A stretch of DNA of 62,179 bases from Acidobacteriota bacterium (lineage in GTDB: Bacteria > Acidobacteriota > Terriglobia > Acidiferrales > UBA7541): the NCBI GenBank assembly GCA_021812285.1, contig JAKAOH010000004.1:1-62179 (forward strand). Direction: 5' to 3'. Made by a program: the position numbers and the translations under genes. Numbering within the stretch: the first letter of the stretch is position 1; each line of letters starts with the position of its first letter. The notes under the pieces were generated by a model. That model had not been told where the DNA came from. It made no database searches and saw only the letters and a program-made list of their open reading frames with translations. This document shows positions 32,759 to 41,705 of the stretch, piece by piece.

Positions 32759-33295
32759 TAGCTTGGTTCTAGTTTGCGAAGCGGTCTTTACACTTCTCGC
32801 CGATTCTTCTGGGGGGCGCGAGTGCATGATGCTGGATGGACTGTAGCGCCTGAAGGCTCAGGGTGTGGCTGACATTTAACAGGATTTGCAGTTTGTCGCA
32901 CAGATCCATCAGTGCGCTAACGCAGGCCGGAGTTGTTCCGGCGCAGATGGAAAAGGCACCAACATCCGGCCAAGGCTTGGCCCATCGACGTTTGGCTGCT
33001 CGGCACTTCCTCGGCAGCTGTCGTCGTTGCCCTCTGCCCGTTAGCAAACCCCCTGAAATCCCGGCCATTGAAACCCGCCTAAAACCGCCAGTCTTGCCCG
33101 CCCGATTTTCACGTTAGCAACCTGTACTTTGCTTAGAAGTTTGCCGCCACTGACCGAATCGCGCGCTGGAGTCTGGGCTGCAAAATGTGCTTGCTCAGGA
33201 CGCCGATCCTGGTTCAATTGTCGGTTGGTTCTCACGCGGAACCGGGGGCAGATTGGTAGGCTGTTCAAATCGAGGCGGGGCTTGGAGGTGTTAAC
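32759..33295. other. Divergent intergenic stretch
   Basis: About 540 bp between the CapH promoter and a plus-strand gene. A minus-strand frame of 99 codons (ending at 32769) is open but lacks a ribosome site and motifs. I see no repeat or RNA gene. GGAGGTG at about 33282-33288 is the ribosome site of the next gene. Confidence 0.4.
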
Positions 33296-33907
33296 ATGCT
33301 GCGATTCGGGACGAGCGAACTTGAGCAGCTTGTAAGGCTCGTTGGGGAGGAGCTTGAGCGCGAGGACCGATACATCGCGGGTTGCTTTGCTCGAAATCCG
33401 GCGTACTCCACCCCGACCGGCAAATGGTTTCCGGGGATTCTTTACCTGTGCAAGGAGGAATACTACCAGCGAGTTGCAGCCCGGGCGCTTTTGGCTTCCT
33501 TCCCCTTTCGCGCCGAGCTTGAAGAGCCGGCAGGCCCTGGCAACAATCAGCGCTTTGATCTCGCCCTGCGTGCCGGCACCTCCCGCGAATGTCTTGCGGT
33601 CGGGGAGATGAAGCTCTGCATGGAGAGCACAATTGAGGCGGATGCAAAGCCCGTTCGCGACGATATTCGCAAGCTGCGCGAGTTGGTGCCTCAGGGTTGC
33701 GCGAGGTTCCTGCTCTTGTTTGCGCACAACCCACGAAATGCAGAGGGGGCAACCGACCGGTGGGTCGCTGCCCTACTGAGGCAGACCCAGCTTCCAACAG
33801 ATACGCCCGTGTTGCGCTACATTTTCACCACGGAGGCTCGGTGGCCGAATGCCACCGGCGAGCGGGAGTTCAGTGTGATCGGCTTGCTCTTAGGCGACAA
33901 TCCCTGA
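33296..33907 (+). CDS. Putative PD-(D/E)XK-type nuclease-like protein
   Basis: 203 residues with a strong GGAGGTG site. Asp88 in QRFDLAL, Glu104 and Lys106 in VGEMKL give the D...ExK spacing of the PD-(D/E)XK nuclease core, in a suitable strand-strand context. The remainder is mixed alpha/beta with no other known motif. It lies between the CBASS module and a GmrSD-like gene, so a role in defence by DNA cleavage is plausible. The family call rests on three residues and local pattern only. Confidence 0.5.
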   Translation: MLRFGTSELEQLVRLVGEELEREDRYIAGCFARNPAYSTPTGKWFPGILYLCKEEYYQRVAARALLASFPFRAELEEPAGPGNNQRFDLALRAGTSRECLAVGEMKLCMESTIEADAKPVRDDIRKLRELVPQGCARFLLLFAHNPRNAEGATDRWVAALLRQTQLPTDTPVLRYIFTTEARWPNATGEREFSVIGLLLGDNP

Positions 33908-34182
33908 GGCCGAGACGGCCGCTGCTTACCCAACGACAGCGACGGCTCGTGGCTCGCCCGGCGTTTCGCGGGATGTACCGCCTTGTCGAAGCGACTTGCG
34001 CTACACTCAGGTTCTTCGCCGGAACCCGGCCAGAGCGCAGCACCACAGCAGCGAACCAAGGGTAAAATATGCCAGTCACCGGCGCGCGAGCTATGCTGCG
34101 TGGCCGCGCAAATCGAAGGCTCTGCGTACGGCCCTGGGGACAGTGTCGAAAGGAAATCTCTTACGCAAGGGGTGGCAGCAAA

Positions 34183-35886
34183 ATGAAAATCGAATCCACC
34201 GACCAGGACATACGCAACTTGCTCTCGTCCGGCTACTATCGAATCCCGCGCTTCCAGCGCCCCTATTCCTGGACCAGAGAAAACATACAAGAGTTTTGGG
34301 ACGACGTTGTGCCCGAGCGCCCCGCCGACTACTTCATAGGCTCCATGGTCGCCTTCAAGGATGGCAGCCAGAGGTACGGGGTGGTGGACGGACAGCAGCG
34401 CCTCACCACGATCACCGTCTTACTAGCCGTCCTCCGCAACAAGCTCATGGAAATGGGATTCGAAGACCTAGCCAAAGGAATCCACGGGCTCATAGAACGG
34501 AAGAACATCGATAACAAAGACGAATTCATTCTCACGACTGAGACCGCATATCCCTTTTTCCAGGACCACATCCTCAAATGGGGCCAGCCCACCGCCGCCG
34601 CGGCCCCGATGCGTGAGGAGGAGAATCTACAAAGCGCTCTGGACCAATTCCAAGGCCTCGTGAACAACGAAGTCTCAAAAGTCGAGCAAACCCACCTCCC
34701 CGACGCGGAGGAGGTCAGGCAAGCCATCAAGACACGCCTCGTCCAAATCAGGGACGCGCTCCTCGATCTCAAAGTAATTTTCGTCAAACTCGAAGACGAG
34801 GACGACGCGTACGTGATTTTCGAGACCCTGAACACGCGCGGGAAAGATCTGAGCCTGTCGGACCTCGTAAAAAATCACGTCACCAGACACCTCAAGGCCA
34901 CCAATGCTTCCTTAGACGAGGCAAAGACCAAGTGGGAAAAAATCCTTGAGACCATCGAGGGCTCCTCGAAAGACATCTACACCGACACGTTTATTCACCA
35001 CTTCTGGCTATCCAGATACGACTACCTGCCGGTCAAGAGCCTCTTCAAGGTGCTGAAGCACCGCATAGGCAAAGCGCAGTGCAGCGGCTTCCTGGACGAC
35101 CTAGTGTCCGACGCGGCTCTCTATCGATCCATACACGAGATTCCGTTTGGCAAGTGGACGAAAAACGAACAAAGAATAGCCGACGCGCTGGAAGCGCTTC
35201 AGCTGTTCCGCGTTCAGCAACAGACACCCTGCGTCCTCTCGCTAGTCCGCGCCTACAAGAACAAAAGAATCAAGAAGAAGCATCTTGAAAAAGCACTCAT
35301 TGCCGTCGAGAAGTTCCATTTCCTCTTCACCGCCGTCACTTCCCAACGTTCCTCAGGGGGAATCTCCGGGATGTACGCTTCCTTGGGGCGCAGACTCTTC
35401 GAAGCCACGACCACGGACGCCGCCCTGAACGTAATAAAAGAGCTCACCGACAAGCTCCGGGAGCGGGTACCCTCGCTCGACGAGGTCAAGGCCCTCTTTC
35501 CCGAGATTCTCTATACAGAGCGTCTCACCAAGCAGCGGGCGCTAGTAAAATACATCCTGGCCGAATTCGATCGCAGCACGCAGCCGACCGCAACAATCGA
35601 CTACGGCAAGATGTCGATCGAGCACCTCCTCCCACAATCAGAGATCGGGTCCGATGGCATCACGGACTTGACGGTCGGACGGCTTGGAAACCTCATACTT
35701 GTCTCTCCCGACATGAACGAGAAGTTGAAGAACAAACCGTTCCCTGAGAAGAAAAAGATCCTCTTGGGCGCGGGGACTCGCCTACCGGTGGGGGTATCCG
35801 AGGCGGAGGAATGGGGAGACGACCAGATCAAGGCCAGGACCGACCTCATGGCCCTGCAGGCATACGAAAAGCTTTGGAAAATCTGA
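34183..35886 (+). CDS. GmrSD-type DUF262/DUF1524 defence protein
   Basis: 567 residues; the ATG at 34183 follows AAGGGG. The N-terminal DUF262 domain has YRIPRFQRPYSW (about 19-30) and the DGQQR motif (69-73), which is needed for nucleotide hydrolysis in this family. The C-terminal DUF1524 domain carries an HNH-like motif, SIEHLLPQ (about 478-485), with LGNLILVSPDMNEKLKN. The pair in one chain defines type IV, modification-dependent restriction enzymes of the GmrSD kind and related anti-phage proteins. It is encoded alone, so it probably acts without partners and cuts modified phage DNA. Confidence 0.85.
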   Translation: MKIESTDQDIRNLLSSGYYRIPRFQRPYSWTRENIQEFWDDVVPERPADYFIGSMVAFKDGSQRYGVVDGQQRLTTITVLLAVLRNKLMEMGFEDLAKGIHGLIERKNIDNKDEFILTTETAYPFFQDHILKWGQPTAAAAPMREEENLQSALDQFQGLVNNEVSKVEQTHLPDAEEVRQAIKTRLVQIRDALLDLKVIFVKLEDEDDAYVIFETLNTRGKDLSLSDLVKNHVTRHLKATNASLDEAKTKWEKILETIEGSSKDIYTDTFIHHFWLSRYDYLPVKSLFKVLKHRIGKAQCSGFLDDLVSDAALYRSIHEIPFGKWTKNEQRIADALEALQLFRVQQQTPCVLSLVRAYKNKRIKKKHLEKALIAVEKFHFLFTAVTSQRSSGGISGMYASLGRRLFEATTTDAALNVIKELTDKLRERVPSLDEVKALFPEILYTERLTKQRALVKYILAEFDRSTQPTATIDYGKMSIEHLLPQSEIGSDGITDLTVGRLGNLILVSPDMNEKLKNKPFPEKKKILLGAGTRLPVGVSEAEEWGDDQIKARTDLMALQAYEKLWKI

Positions 35887-36019
35887 CAACACCCGTCTCA
35901 CCGGGTATGAGGGATACTTTGCGCAAAGCTTATAAAGTCTTATCAAGTGTTCTCGTTGCACAAAAACAGGGTAGGACGAGCGGCCGCCCTCTTTCTGAAC
36001 GTGATTGCCAAAATAGCAG

Positions 36020-36619
36020 CTAAGACTTTGCCGCCTTCTGACATGCATAGAAACATGTCCACACGGTCGTGCCGAATTTTCGGGCAAGGACAGCGTAGGG
36101 CGTTCGCTTCTCTCGCCGCTCTAACCGCATCATCTGGATTTCAGTCTTGGTGAGTTGTTTTAACGGTGGCCTGCCGAGCCGCTTGCCCTTGGCCCTTGCG
36201 TTCCGCAGGCCCGCTCGGACGCGTTCGCCGATCAAGGACCGTTCCAGTTCTGCGACAGCGCCCAAAACGGTAAAGACCATCTTGCCGGCTGGCGTGGTGG
36301 TATCGACGGACTCGCTCAGGCTGACAAACTCGATGCCGAGTGCTTGGAAGTTCTCCAGCGCCCGCAGCAGGTGCGAAACAGAGCGTGCAAAGCGATCAAA
36401 CTTCCAAACAATGACGGCATCGAAGCGCCGCTTGTGGGCATCGGCCATCAGTCGATTTAGTTCAGGGCGGGAATCCTTCGCCCCGGAGATGCCCCGATCC
36501 ACATATTCGCCGGCAAGCTTCCAGCCCCGCCGTGCGCAGTATTGGGCAATCTCCCGCAACTGCATCGCGGGAGATTGCCCTTTGTTTGTGCTTACACGAG
36601 CGTAAACAGCTGCTCTCAT
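36020..36619 (-). CDS. Serine recombinase (resolvase/invertase family)
   Basis: 199 residues from the ATG at 36619. The catalytic Ser10 stands in AAVYARVSTNKG. YVDRGISGAKDSRPELNRLM and VIVWKFDRFARSVSHLL are the standard catalytic-domain segments, and ERSLIGERVRAGLRNARAKGKRLGRPP leads into a C-terminal helix-turn-helix. The size fits resolvases and invertases, not large serine integrases. Its start overlaps the end of a 76-codon gene by 4 bp. It may resolve dimers or invert a segment of the element. Confidence 0.9.
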   Translation of the reverse strand: MRAAVYARVSTNKGQSPAMQLREIAQYCARRGWKLAGEYVDRGISGAKDSRPELNRLMADAHKRRFDAVIVWKFDRFARSVSHLLRALENFQALGIEFVSLSESVDTTTPAGKMVFTVLGAVAELERSLIGERVRAGLRNARAKGKRLGRPPLKQLTKTEIQMMRLERREKRTPYAVLARKFGTTVWTCFYACQKAAKS

Positions 36620-36846
36620 GGCTTCGATCCCTGCTGGAGAGACTCGAGAGCCACTTCCACTCTGCCCAATTTGCGCTTCATCGAAGCGGACGTGGAAGCA
36701 TCGCGCATGACCTTCAGGATGTTCGCGGCATCCTTCGGATATGCCTCCATCAAGGCCTGCGCCACCGCCTTCCCGGATTTCGAGATGCACAACTTCTTTT
36801 GCGCCTGCTGGGCCGGTTTCTTCACCACCGCTTTTTTCATGGCCAT
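36616..36846 (-). CDS. Small basic protein encoded upstream of the resolvase
   Basis: 76 residues, starting at the ATG at 36846 after AAAGGAG. It begins with a Lys/Ala-rich segment (AMKKAVVKKPAQQAQKK) and continues as a short helical domain (SGKAVAQALMEAYPKDAANILKVM). No family recognised. The strong ribosome site and the 4-bp overlap with the recombinase start show that it is real and co-translated. A DNA-binding accessory role is only a guess. Confidence 0.65.
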   Translation of the reverse strand: MAMKKAVVKKPAQQAQKKLCISKSGKAVAQALMEAYPKDAANILKVMRDASTSASMKRKLGRVEVALESLQQGSKP

Positions 36847-36994
36847 TTCGTTTCTCCTTTTGCTCCGCCGGTACCCACCGGTCGGGCTGTACAGACCGGT
36901 TAACATAATTCGCCATGGCCCAGTTCGTAAAGGGGTAAGTTCTGCTAAGTAATAGATACTATGGGCGTTAAATGGCCCCTAGAACGCGTTTGCA

Positions 36995-37019
36995 GGCCCT
37001 ACAGCGCGTTTTTAGGGCC
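36995..37019. repeat. Hairpin in the gap between resolvase operon and zinc-ribbon gene
   Basis: The stem GGCCCTA / TAGGGCC (36995-37001 and 37013-37019) has an 11-nt loop. A second stem, CCGGCC / GGCCGG, lies near 37042-37060. Both sit in the 249-bp non-coding stretch 36847-37095, which also holds repeated (A/C)GCGTTT blocks. It could be a resolution site or a terminator. Confidence 0.4.
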
Positions 37020-37095
37020 GGGTAAGGGGTAAAAGGCTAAGCCGGCCGTGCGGGGCCGGTAAGGGCTATTAGGCGGGGGCGGGTGTGAGCAGGTG

Positions 37096-38523
37096 TTATT
37101 GAGTTCCAACCCCAGGATTCTCGGGAATGGCAACTGGACTGAGCAGCTTGAATTGAATCGCTGTGCCCGGCGAAATGCGAATTCGTTTTCCCGAGGGATT
37201 GGCGACATCATAGCTCGAACTGTCGAGTAGGTAAGTCTGGCCCTTGTAATCGAGATGGTCTAGAACGAGGCGAATTTCCGTGAGTTCGCCCCTTTGACGA
37301 GCCGCCAGGATTTGGAGTGCTCGGATGAAGATGCCAATGCCCTTCGGAACCACAATTTGGCCGCCGACCATGATTGGGGCCGCAAGCGAGCCCCGCAAGA
37401 GCTCACCTGTGCGATTAACGTCGCTGGCAATTGGCTCCGAAGTGAGAACTTCCATTGTGGTGCCCGCAACAATGTCGACAGTTGCAGGCTGGGAAACTTG
37501 CGGAGTTGACTCGGCGGGCTTGCTAGGAGAATTTGGAGGTAGCTCTGTTTGTGGTGCAGTAGGGAGTGTAGTGGTTTGAGTTTCGGGGGCTGTGCCGGGT
37601 ACCGAGCTAGGTGTGGTTTGGCCTGTCGACTCCGAGGGCGGAGTGTCGACTCCAGGATTAGCGCTTTCATTCGGGGCAGGTTGCACCATTCCTTGGCTAG
37701 GCTCTCCCACTTGCCACTGTTGAACGCCCACACCCTCTGCGCCAGGCTGGCCTGCCGTGCCGGTACCGCCCGTTTCCTCTTCCGGCGCTGCCGGTGCCTC
37801 GGGTTGCGCCGCTCCTTGGTTGGATCCGCCCAACTGTGTCTGTTTGCCGCCCGAGGTCGAAGTTGGGAGTGAGACAAACGCTTGTTTGCCAGATTCGAAT
37901 CCCCCTGACAAAACCAGCACATACTGCCGGCCAGGCGGCACGTCGAAAGCAACTTCGCCACGCTTTGACACGCCCGGATTTAGGCTCTCCAGCACGGAGA
38001 AGTAACCCGGGCTAAGAGAGCCAGCCGAACTCTCGTCGTATGTGCGGCCCTCGTCGTCGGCCAGTTGAAACGGCGGAAGCGTGCTGGAGCTTGTATCGTT
38101 GTTTCGTACTGTCACATCCACTACCACAAATTCTCCGTTGGCCTGATTCATTGTGTAGAGGTCGCTGCCAAGCACGGGCGTCCAGTAGGCACCATGCACA
38201 TCGTAGGTCCAGTATCCAACTGAGAACTGCTGACCGAGCTGGTAGGTCTGTGAGGAGTCGGTCGTGCCTTGGACTGAACTTTGGAGAGTGTCCGTCGTGC
38301 CCTGTTTGGTTTCGCTATCTGAGCCTGAAAGGACCACGTGCAGTAGGGATAGACCGAAGATGATTCCGAAGATCCATAAGATGGCGCGGTAAGCAGTCGG
38401 AAGCCTTCGCCGCGTCTGCTGGGTCTGGGGCTGTTGCACCGGTCTTGAGGTCAGGTTCGCACCGCAGGTACGGCAAAACTTGTCCGTCCCTTCGTTCTGA
38501 GCACCGCACTTTGGGCAGAACAT
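37096..38523 (-). CDS. Zinc-ribbon membrane protein with DUF4352-like domain
   Basis: 475 residues. An N-terminal zinc ribbon (CPKCGAQN ... CRTCGANL, residues 3-24) is followed by one membrane helix (about 45-66). A beta-sandwich at about 90-220 resembles DUF4352 (GEFVVVDVTVRNND). A long Pro/Thr/Ser/Gln-rich linker (about 225-360) leads to a C-terminal domain beginning AGTTMEVLTSEPI with an IVVPKGIGI strand, a type common in acidobacterial envelope proteins. The likely topology is ribbon inside, sandwich and tail outside. No enzyme motif is seen and the function is unknown. Confidence 0.7.
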   Translation of the reverse strand: MFCPKCGAQNEGTDKFCRTCGANLTSRPVQQPQTQQTRRRLPTAYRAILWIFGIIFGLSLLHVVLSGSDSETKQGTTDTLQSSVQGTTDSSQTYQLGQQFSVGYWTYDVHGAYWTPVLGSDLYTMNQANGEFVVVDVTVRNNDTSSSTLPPFQLADDEGRTYDESSAGSLSPGYFSVLESLNPGVSKRGEVAFDVPPGRQYVLVLSGGFESGKQAFVSLPTSTSGGKQTQLGGSNQGAAQPEAPAAPEEETGGTGTAGQPGAEGVGVQQWQVGEPSQGMVQPAPNESANPGVDTPPSESTGQTTPSSVPGTAPETQTTTLPTAPQTELPPNSPSKPAESTPQVSQPATVDIVAGTTMEVLTSEPIASDVNRTGELLRGSLAAPIMVGGQIVVPKGIGIFIRALQILAARQRGELTEIRLVLDHLDYKGQTYLLDSSSYDVANPSGKRIRISPGTAIQFKLLSPVAIPENPGVGTQ

Positions 38524-38900
38524 AGCTCACCGCTTTCTGACGCCCTCGCTTCAGTGTTGCTCACCATGTGCTGGCACCCCGGTCAGGCCAGGAGCGCGAG
38601 GAATAGATTATCCCCCGCCAGCCTGCCAGAAGGAACAGCAATGCGATTGCAGGCCCTCGTACAAGTCAACCGGGAGTAATAGCAGGAGGCCGGCGCCGAC
38701 GGCACGGTCGAATGAAACCGAACCCGTCTGCTGCTGGTGCGCATAGTCGGCACCCTGGCGAGTTGAGGTCGAGTGCGCGCTCCCCTGTTTGGAGAAAAGC
38801 TCTTACGATCGGTTGCCTTCAGACAGTTAATAGCCAGAAGGATAAACACCACCGACCCTTCAGGCCGAACGGCGATATCATCGGAGTTGCGAGGTGATCA
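38524..38900. other. Divergent intergenic stretch
   Basis: About 380 bp between divergent genes. No gene or clear repeat is visible. GAGGTG just before 38901 is the ribosome site of the secreted protein gene. Confidence 0.4.
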
Positions 38901-39422
38901 ATGGGTCACAAAGCGCTGCTGGTAGCATTGGTTCTATCCTGGGCAGTCCCGGCGTCGGCCCAAAAGTTGCACGTGAAAATCATCGACCGGCAGAACAACC
39001 AGACGGATTACACTTTTGTCGTTCCTGGGCACTGGTACTCGAATTCTTACGCGAACGTGAACTGTAACGGCGGCAACGCGAACGTGAACTGCGGAAGCTC
39101 AACCTCGGCGTCCGGCACGGTCATGCCCGCCCAAGAGGTGTCGTTCAACGTGTTTGGGGCAACACTCGCATTGCGGCTCCCGGATGGTCGAGTGGCGATC
39201 GTCAACTGCAAGAGCAAATTTAAGGAGCGCTTTGCAGGCCCTGCTGGAAATCATCGGAGCTGCCGCGTGCCGCTCAACAACCACATCGTCGCACAGTTCC
39301 ATGGCGACAAGGCTAAGCTTATATGGCCTGTAAGCCTGGACGGGAAGAAGAAGACCTCGGAAACGTATAAGATCCTTGGCGTATTCGGGAAAGCTAAACA
39401 CGCCTCGGATAAAAAGAAGTAA
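38901..39422 (+). CDS. Secreted acidobacterial protein of unknown function
   Basis: 173 residues with GAGGTG upstream of the ATG. The signal peptide is cut after PASA (about residue 20). The mature part has a short internal repeat (ANVNCNGGN then ANVNCG), then LRLPDGRVAIVNC, KERFAGPAGNHRSCR and SETYKILGVF segments. I recall similar secreted proteins as common and multi-copy in acidobacteria, without known function. Four Cys may form disulfides. It seems host-lineage-specific cargo rather than a mobility gene. Confidence 0.7.
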   Translation: MGHKALLVALVLSWAVPASAQKLHVKIIDRQNNQTDYTFVVPGHWYSNSYANVNCNGGNANVNCGSSTSASGTVMPAQEVSFNVFGATLALRLPDGRVAIVNCKSKFKERFAGPAGNHRSCRVPLNNHIVAQFHGDKAKLIWPVSLDGKKKTSETYKILGVFGKAKHASDKKK

Positions 39423-39525
39423 GAGGGTGCAGGGGCGGGGCGAGGGATGGGTTTAGGTGGTGGCGAGCCCGGTTTCCTGCGCGCGGAGGCTCGCGAGGAC
39501 ATCGGGTAGCTTACGGGTCTCAGCG

Positions 39526-40278
39526 TTACGCCCGCACCCGCTCGGCGATGGCTCTTAGGCTGACCGAGCGAAGGTGCTCCGAGGGGAAAAATATTCTAGG
39601 GTTGGTCCCCATCTCCGTCTGCAGTAGGGCCCGAAGCCGCCCAAGGACCTCCTTTCCTCTTCTCATGCCCTCGGGGTCAGCCGCGTACTCCTCCTGCGCC
39701 CGGACGGCTATTTCACCATGGTCCGGCTGCGGCCCACCTTCCCGCCTCCGCTGGAAGGCCTCTGTGGTTCTCTGATTCACGATTGCCGCTAATGATTTCG
39801 CAGCTGTTTCGACGGTAGCCTGGAGCAGCAATTCTCTCACCCTATCGAGAGACACACTAGGGTTTAGCGCGTGGAGGTGCTCCGCGTTTAGGAAGTAGGA
39901 CTCCACGTCGTTTCTCTCGGTGAGAAAAGGGGCGACTCCGCCGCGGTCCAGCCTCTCGACGAACGTTACGCTCGCGGCCTGGCTGCAGTAGTCTGCGTCG
40001 CGATGCACAACAAGATGGACATGGGGCGCCTTTTCCTGCAGGAAGCCACCGAGGACTAGGGCGGAATCGACCTTGGAGCAGCCAGCGTACGACAATATCT
40101 CAGTCTCATTTTCGACAAACCCATTGCTCCAGAGAAGCGCTCGGAGAGGTTCTTTGTGTGAGTCCTCTGTAGCCACTACGCACCTAAAGTCCCCGCTGGC
40201 GAAGTAGTCCACCGAGTCTAGGGCCGGGGTTTGGTACGGACTTCTTGAACGGCAACCTGTATTTTCCACACCTCCCAA
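39526..40278 (-). CDS. TOPRIM-like domain protein, possible remnant of an OLD-family nuclease
   Basis: 250 residues. The pattern VVATEDSHKEPLRALL, then LVVHRDADYC and a FLTERNDVESYFL segment matches the TOPRIM part of OLD-family nucleases (a Glu, then a DxD-like pair, then an acidic Glu helix). The ATPase half that normally precedes it is absent; upstream is only a small regulatory-type gene. It may be a truncated anti-phage nuclease or a free-standing TOPRIM protein. The first 25 residues look random, so the start is uncertain. Confidence 0.55.
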   Translation of the reverse strand: MGGVENTGCRSRSPYQTPALDSVDYFASGDFRCVVATEDSHKEPLRALLWSNGFVENETEILSYAGCSKVDSALVLGGFLQEKAPHVHLVVHRDADYCSQAASVTFVERLDRGGVAPFLTERNDVESYFLNAEHLHALNPSVSLDRVRELLLQATVETAAKSLAAIVNQRTTEAFQRRREGGPQPDHGEIAVRAQEEYAADPEGMRRGKEVLGRLRALLQTEMGTNPRIFFPSEHLRSVSLRAIAERVRA

Positions 40279-40305
40279 GGCGCTTAAACACAGGCCGCGC
40301 TCCCA

Positions 40306-40557
40306 TTAGTCCTCATCAGGCTCCTCGGAATCGGATAATACTTCCAATTCACGGCCTAGGGTTTCTGGGTCCACGTGGTGGCTGTCGACCCCATTAGAAT
40401 CTGTATTGAGAATGTAATAATTCCCCAAATCAGACTTGGCCCGCGCTCCCTTCGTCTTTTTCAAGACGGATCGAGGTTGCATCTGGCAAAGTTTTCGGTT
40501 GATTCGCTGTACCAGCGCTCGCTCGCTGACCGGAACTTTCTGGACCTTTTTTTTCAT
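40306..40557 (-). CDS. Small element protein beside the RepA-like gene
   Basis: 83 residues from the ATG at 40557, with GGAGGTG upstream. The SERALVQRINRKL helix, the SDLGNYYILNTDSNGV strand pair and a PETLGRELEVL helix recall short proteins I have seen encoded on plasmids and integrative elements; no function is assigned to them. It is divergent from the RepA-like gene across an 8-bp tandem repeat, so a regulatory role in replication or copy control is plausible. Confidence 0.6.
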   Translation of the reverse strand: MKKKVQKVPVSERALVQRINRKLCQMQPRSVLKKTKGARAKSDLGNYYILNTDSNGVDSHHVDPETLGRELEVLSDSEEPDED

Positions 40558-40578
40558 TGACACCTCCTCGGAACCAGT

Positions 40579-40610
40579 GTATGAGTATATGAGCGCATGA
40601 GCGTATGAGT
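40579..40610. repeat. Four tandem 8-bp ATGAG repeats in a divergent promoter
   Basis: GTATGAGT, ATATGAGC, GCATGAGC and GTATGAGT follow one another without gaps. They lie between the two divergent gene starts, 21 bp from one and 39 bp from the other. Such short direct repeats suggest binding of a regulator to one face of the DNA. Confidence 0.6.
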
Positions 40611-40649
40611 CCATAAACACAGTAGCACATAAGCTACGGAAAAGCAATC

Positions 40650-41699
40650 ATGGAAAGAGAGCGAACGATGAGACACGAAGACAAGCATTCCCAACATGCA
40701 GCCATTGTACGGTATTCGCGAGGGTGGCCGGGTTTTCACACCTTCGAAGATTTCGAGAATGCGCCACCGATCACGTTCGCCATCCGAGGATTTCTCCAAA
40801 ATGACGGCGCCATGCTTATCGGCGGTTTGCCGGGACACGGCAAGACACTGATCCTGCTCTCGGTAGTGAAAGCGTTGTTGGCCGGGAAAGGCGCGAAGCT
40901 CTGGGGCACATTCGACGTGGCGGAGAACGCCGAGCGCCTGTTGTACCTCACGCCCGAGGTGTCACTTTCGCCTTTCAAGCATCGGCTCAAACTTTTCGAT
41001 CTCTACCGATACGTGGAGAACGGTCGCCTGCTCGTTCGAACGTTATCCTTTGGTTCGACAACGAATCTTGGCGACAAGGACATCATGTCCGCTGCGAAGG
41101 GCACCCACGTTTTCCTGGACAGCATTATTCGCTTTGTCGAGGGCGACGAAAGCAAGGCCAGCGACAACCAACGCGGACTCGCGAAGCGCATCTTCGATCT
41201 GCTCAACGCTGGTGCGCGATCGGTGGTCGGCGCCGCCCACAGTCCGAAGTATTCGCGCACGCCATTCATGACGCTCGAAAACACGCTGCGTGGATCTGGA
41301 GACATCGGGGCAGTGATCTCTACAGCGTTCGGAGTAAAACAGCTAGATTCTCGGCAGAACATCATTCAAGTCGAGGCCATCAAAGCCCGCGACTTCGAAC
41401 CTTCTCCTGCCTTCCAGATCATCGGTCGCCCCTACATCACAAATGAGCATGATTTTCGGATGCACAAACAACCTGGTGAGTGTCGATCGCTGACCGAAGA
41501 AAAGAATAGAGGTGGCGCTCCCCAAGAAAGGCGCGACCAGCGCGCGAGAAACAAGGATGCCTTGCGCCGTCTGCTGGAGAATGATCCCACGGCCAAAGCC
41601 AAGGATCTCGCCAAGCGTCTGCAGAAGGAAACGGGCGCGGAGTACGAAGAAGGCACGATTCGCAGGCTCCGCGCGGAAATTCAGAAGGAGGCCGCGTAA
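40650..41699 (+). CDS. RepA-like RecA-fold ATPase (AAA_25 type)
   Basis: 349 residues; an ATG at 40668 with GAGAGCGA before it is an alternative start. Walker A is GLPGHGKT (59-66) and Walker B is HVFLDS (153-158), with a RecA-like core as in the hexameric helicase RepA of mobilisable plasmids and in many integrative elements. The C-terminal 70 residues are Arg/Lys-rich with a small winged-helix-like region. A structured origin-like DNA region begins 6 bp after its stop. It probably melts or remodels DNA for element replication. No primase or relaxase gene accompanies it. Confidence 0.75.
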   Translation: MERERTMRHEDKHSQHAAIVRYSRGWPGFHTFEDFENAPPITFAIRGFLQNDGAMLIGGLPGHGKTLILLSVVKALLAGKGAKLWGTFDVAENAERLLYLTPEVSLSPFKHRLKLFDLYRYVENGRLLVRTLSFGSTTNLGDKDIMSAAKGTHVFLDSIIRFVEGDESKASDNQRGLAKRIFDLLNAGARSVVGAAHSPKYSRTPFMTLENTLRGSGDIGAVISTAFGVKQLDSRQNIIQVEAIKARDFEPSPAFQIIGRPYITNEHDFRMHKQPGECRSLTEEKNRGGAPQERRDQRARNKDALRRLLENDPTAKAKDLAKRLQKETGAEYEEGTIRRLRAEIQKEAA

Positions 41700-41705
41700 C
41701 GGGGG

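Noticed and set aside
40579-40610. The 8-bp repeats as a CRISPR array
   Set aside because: Units are 8 bp, without spacers, and no cas gene is present.
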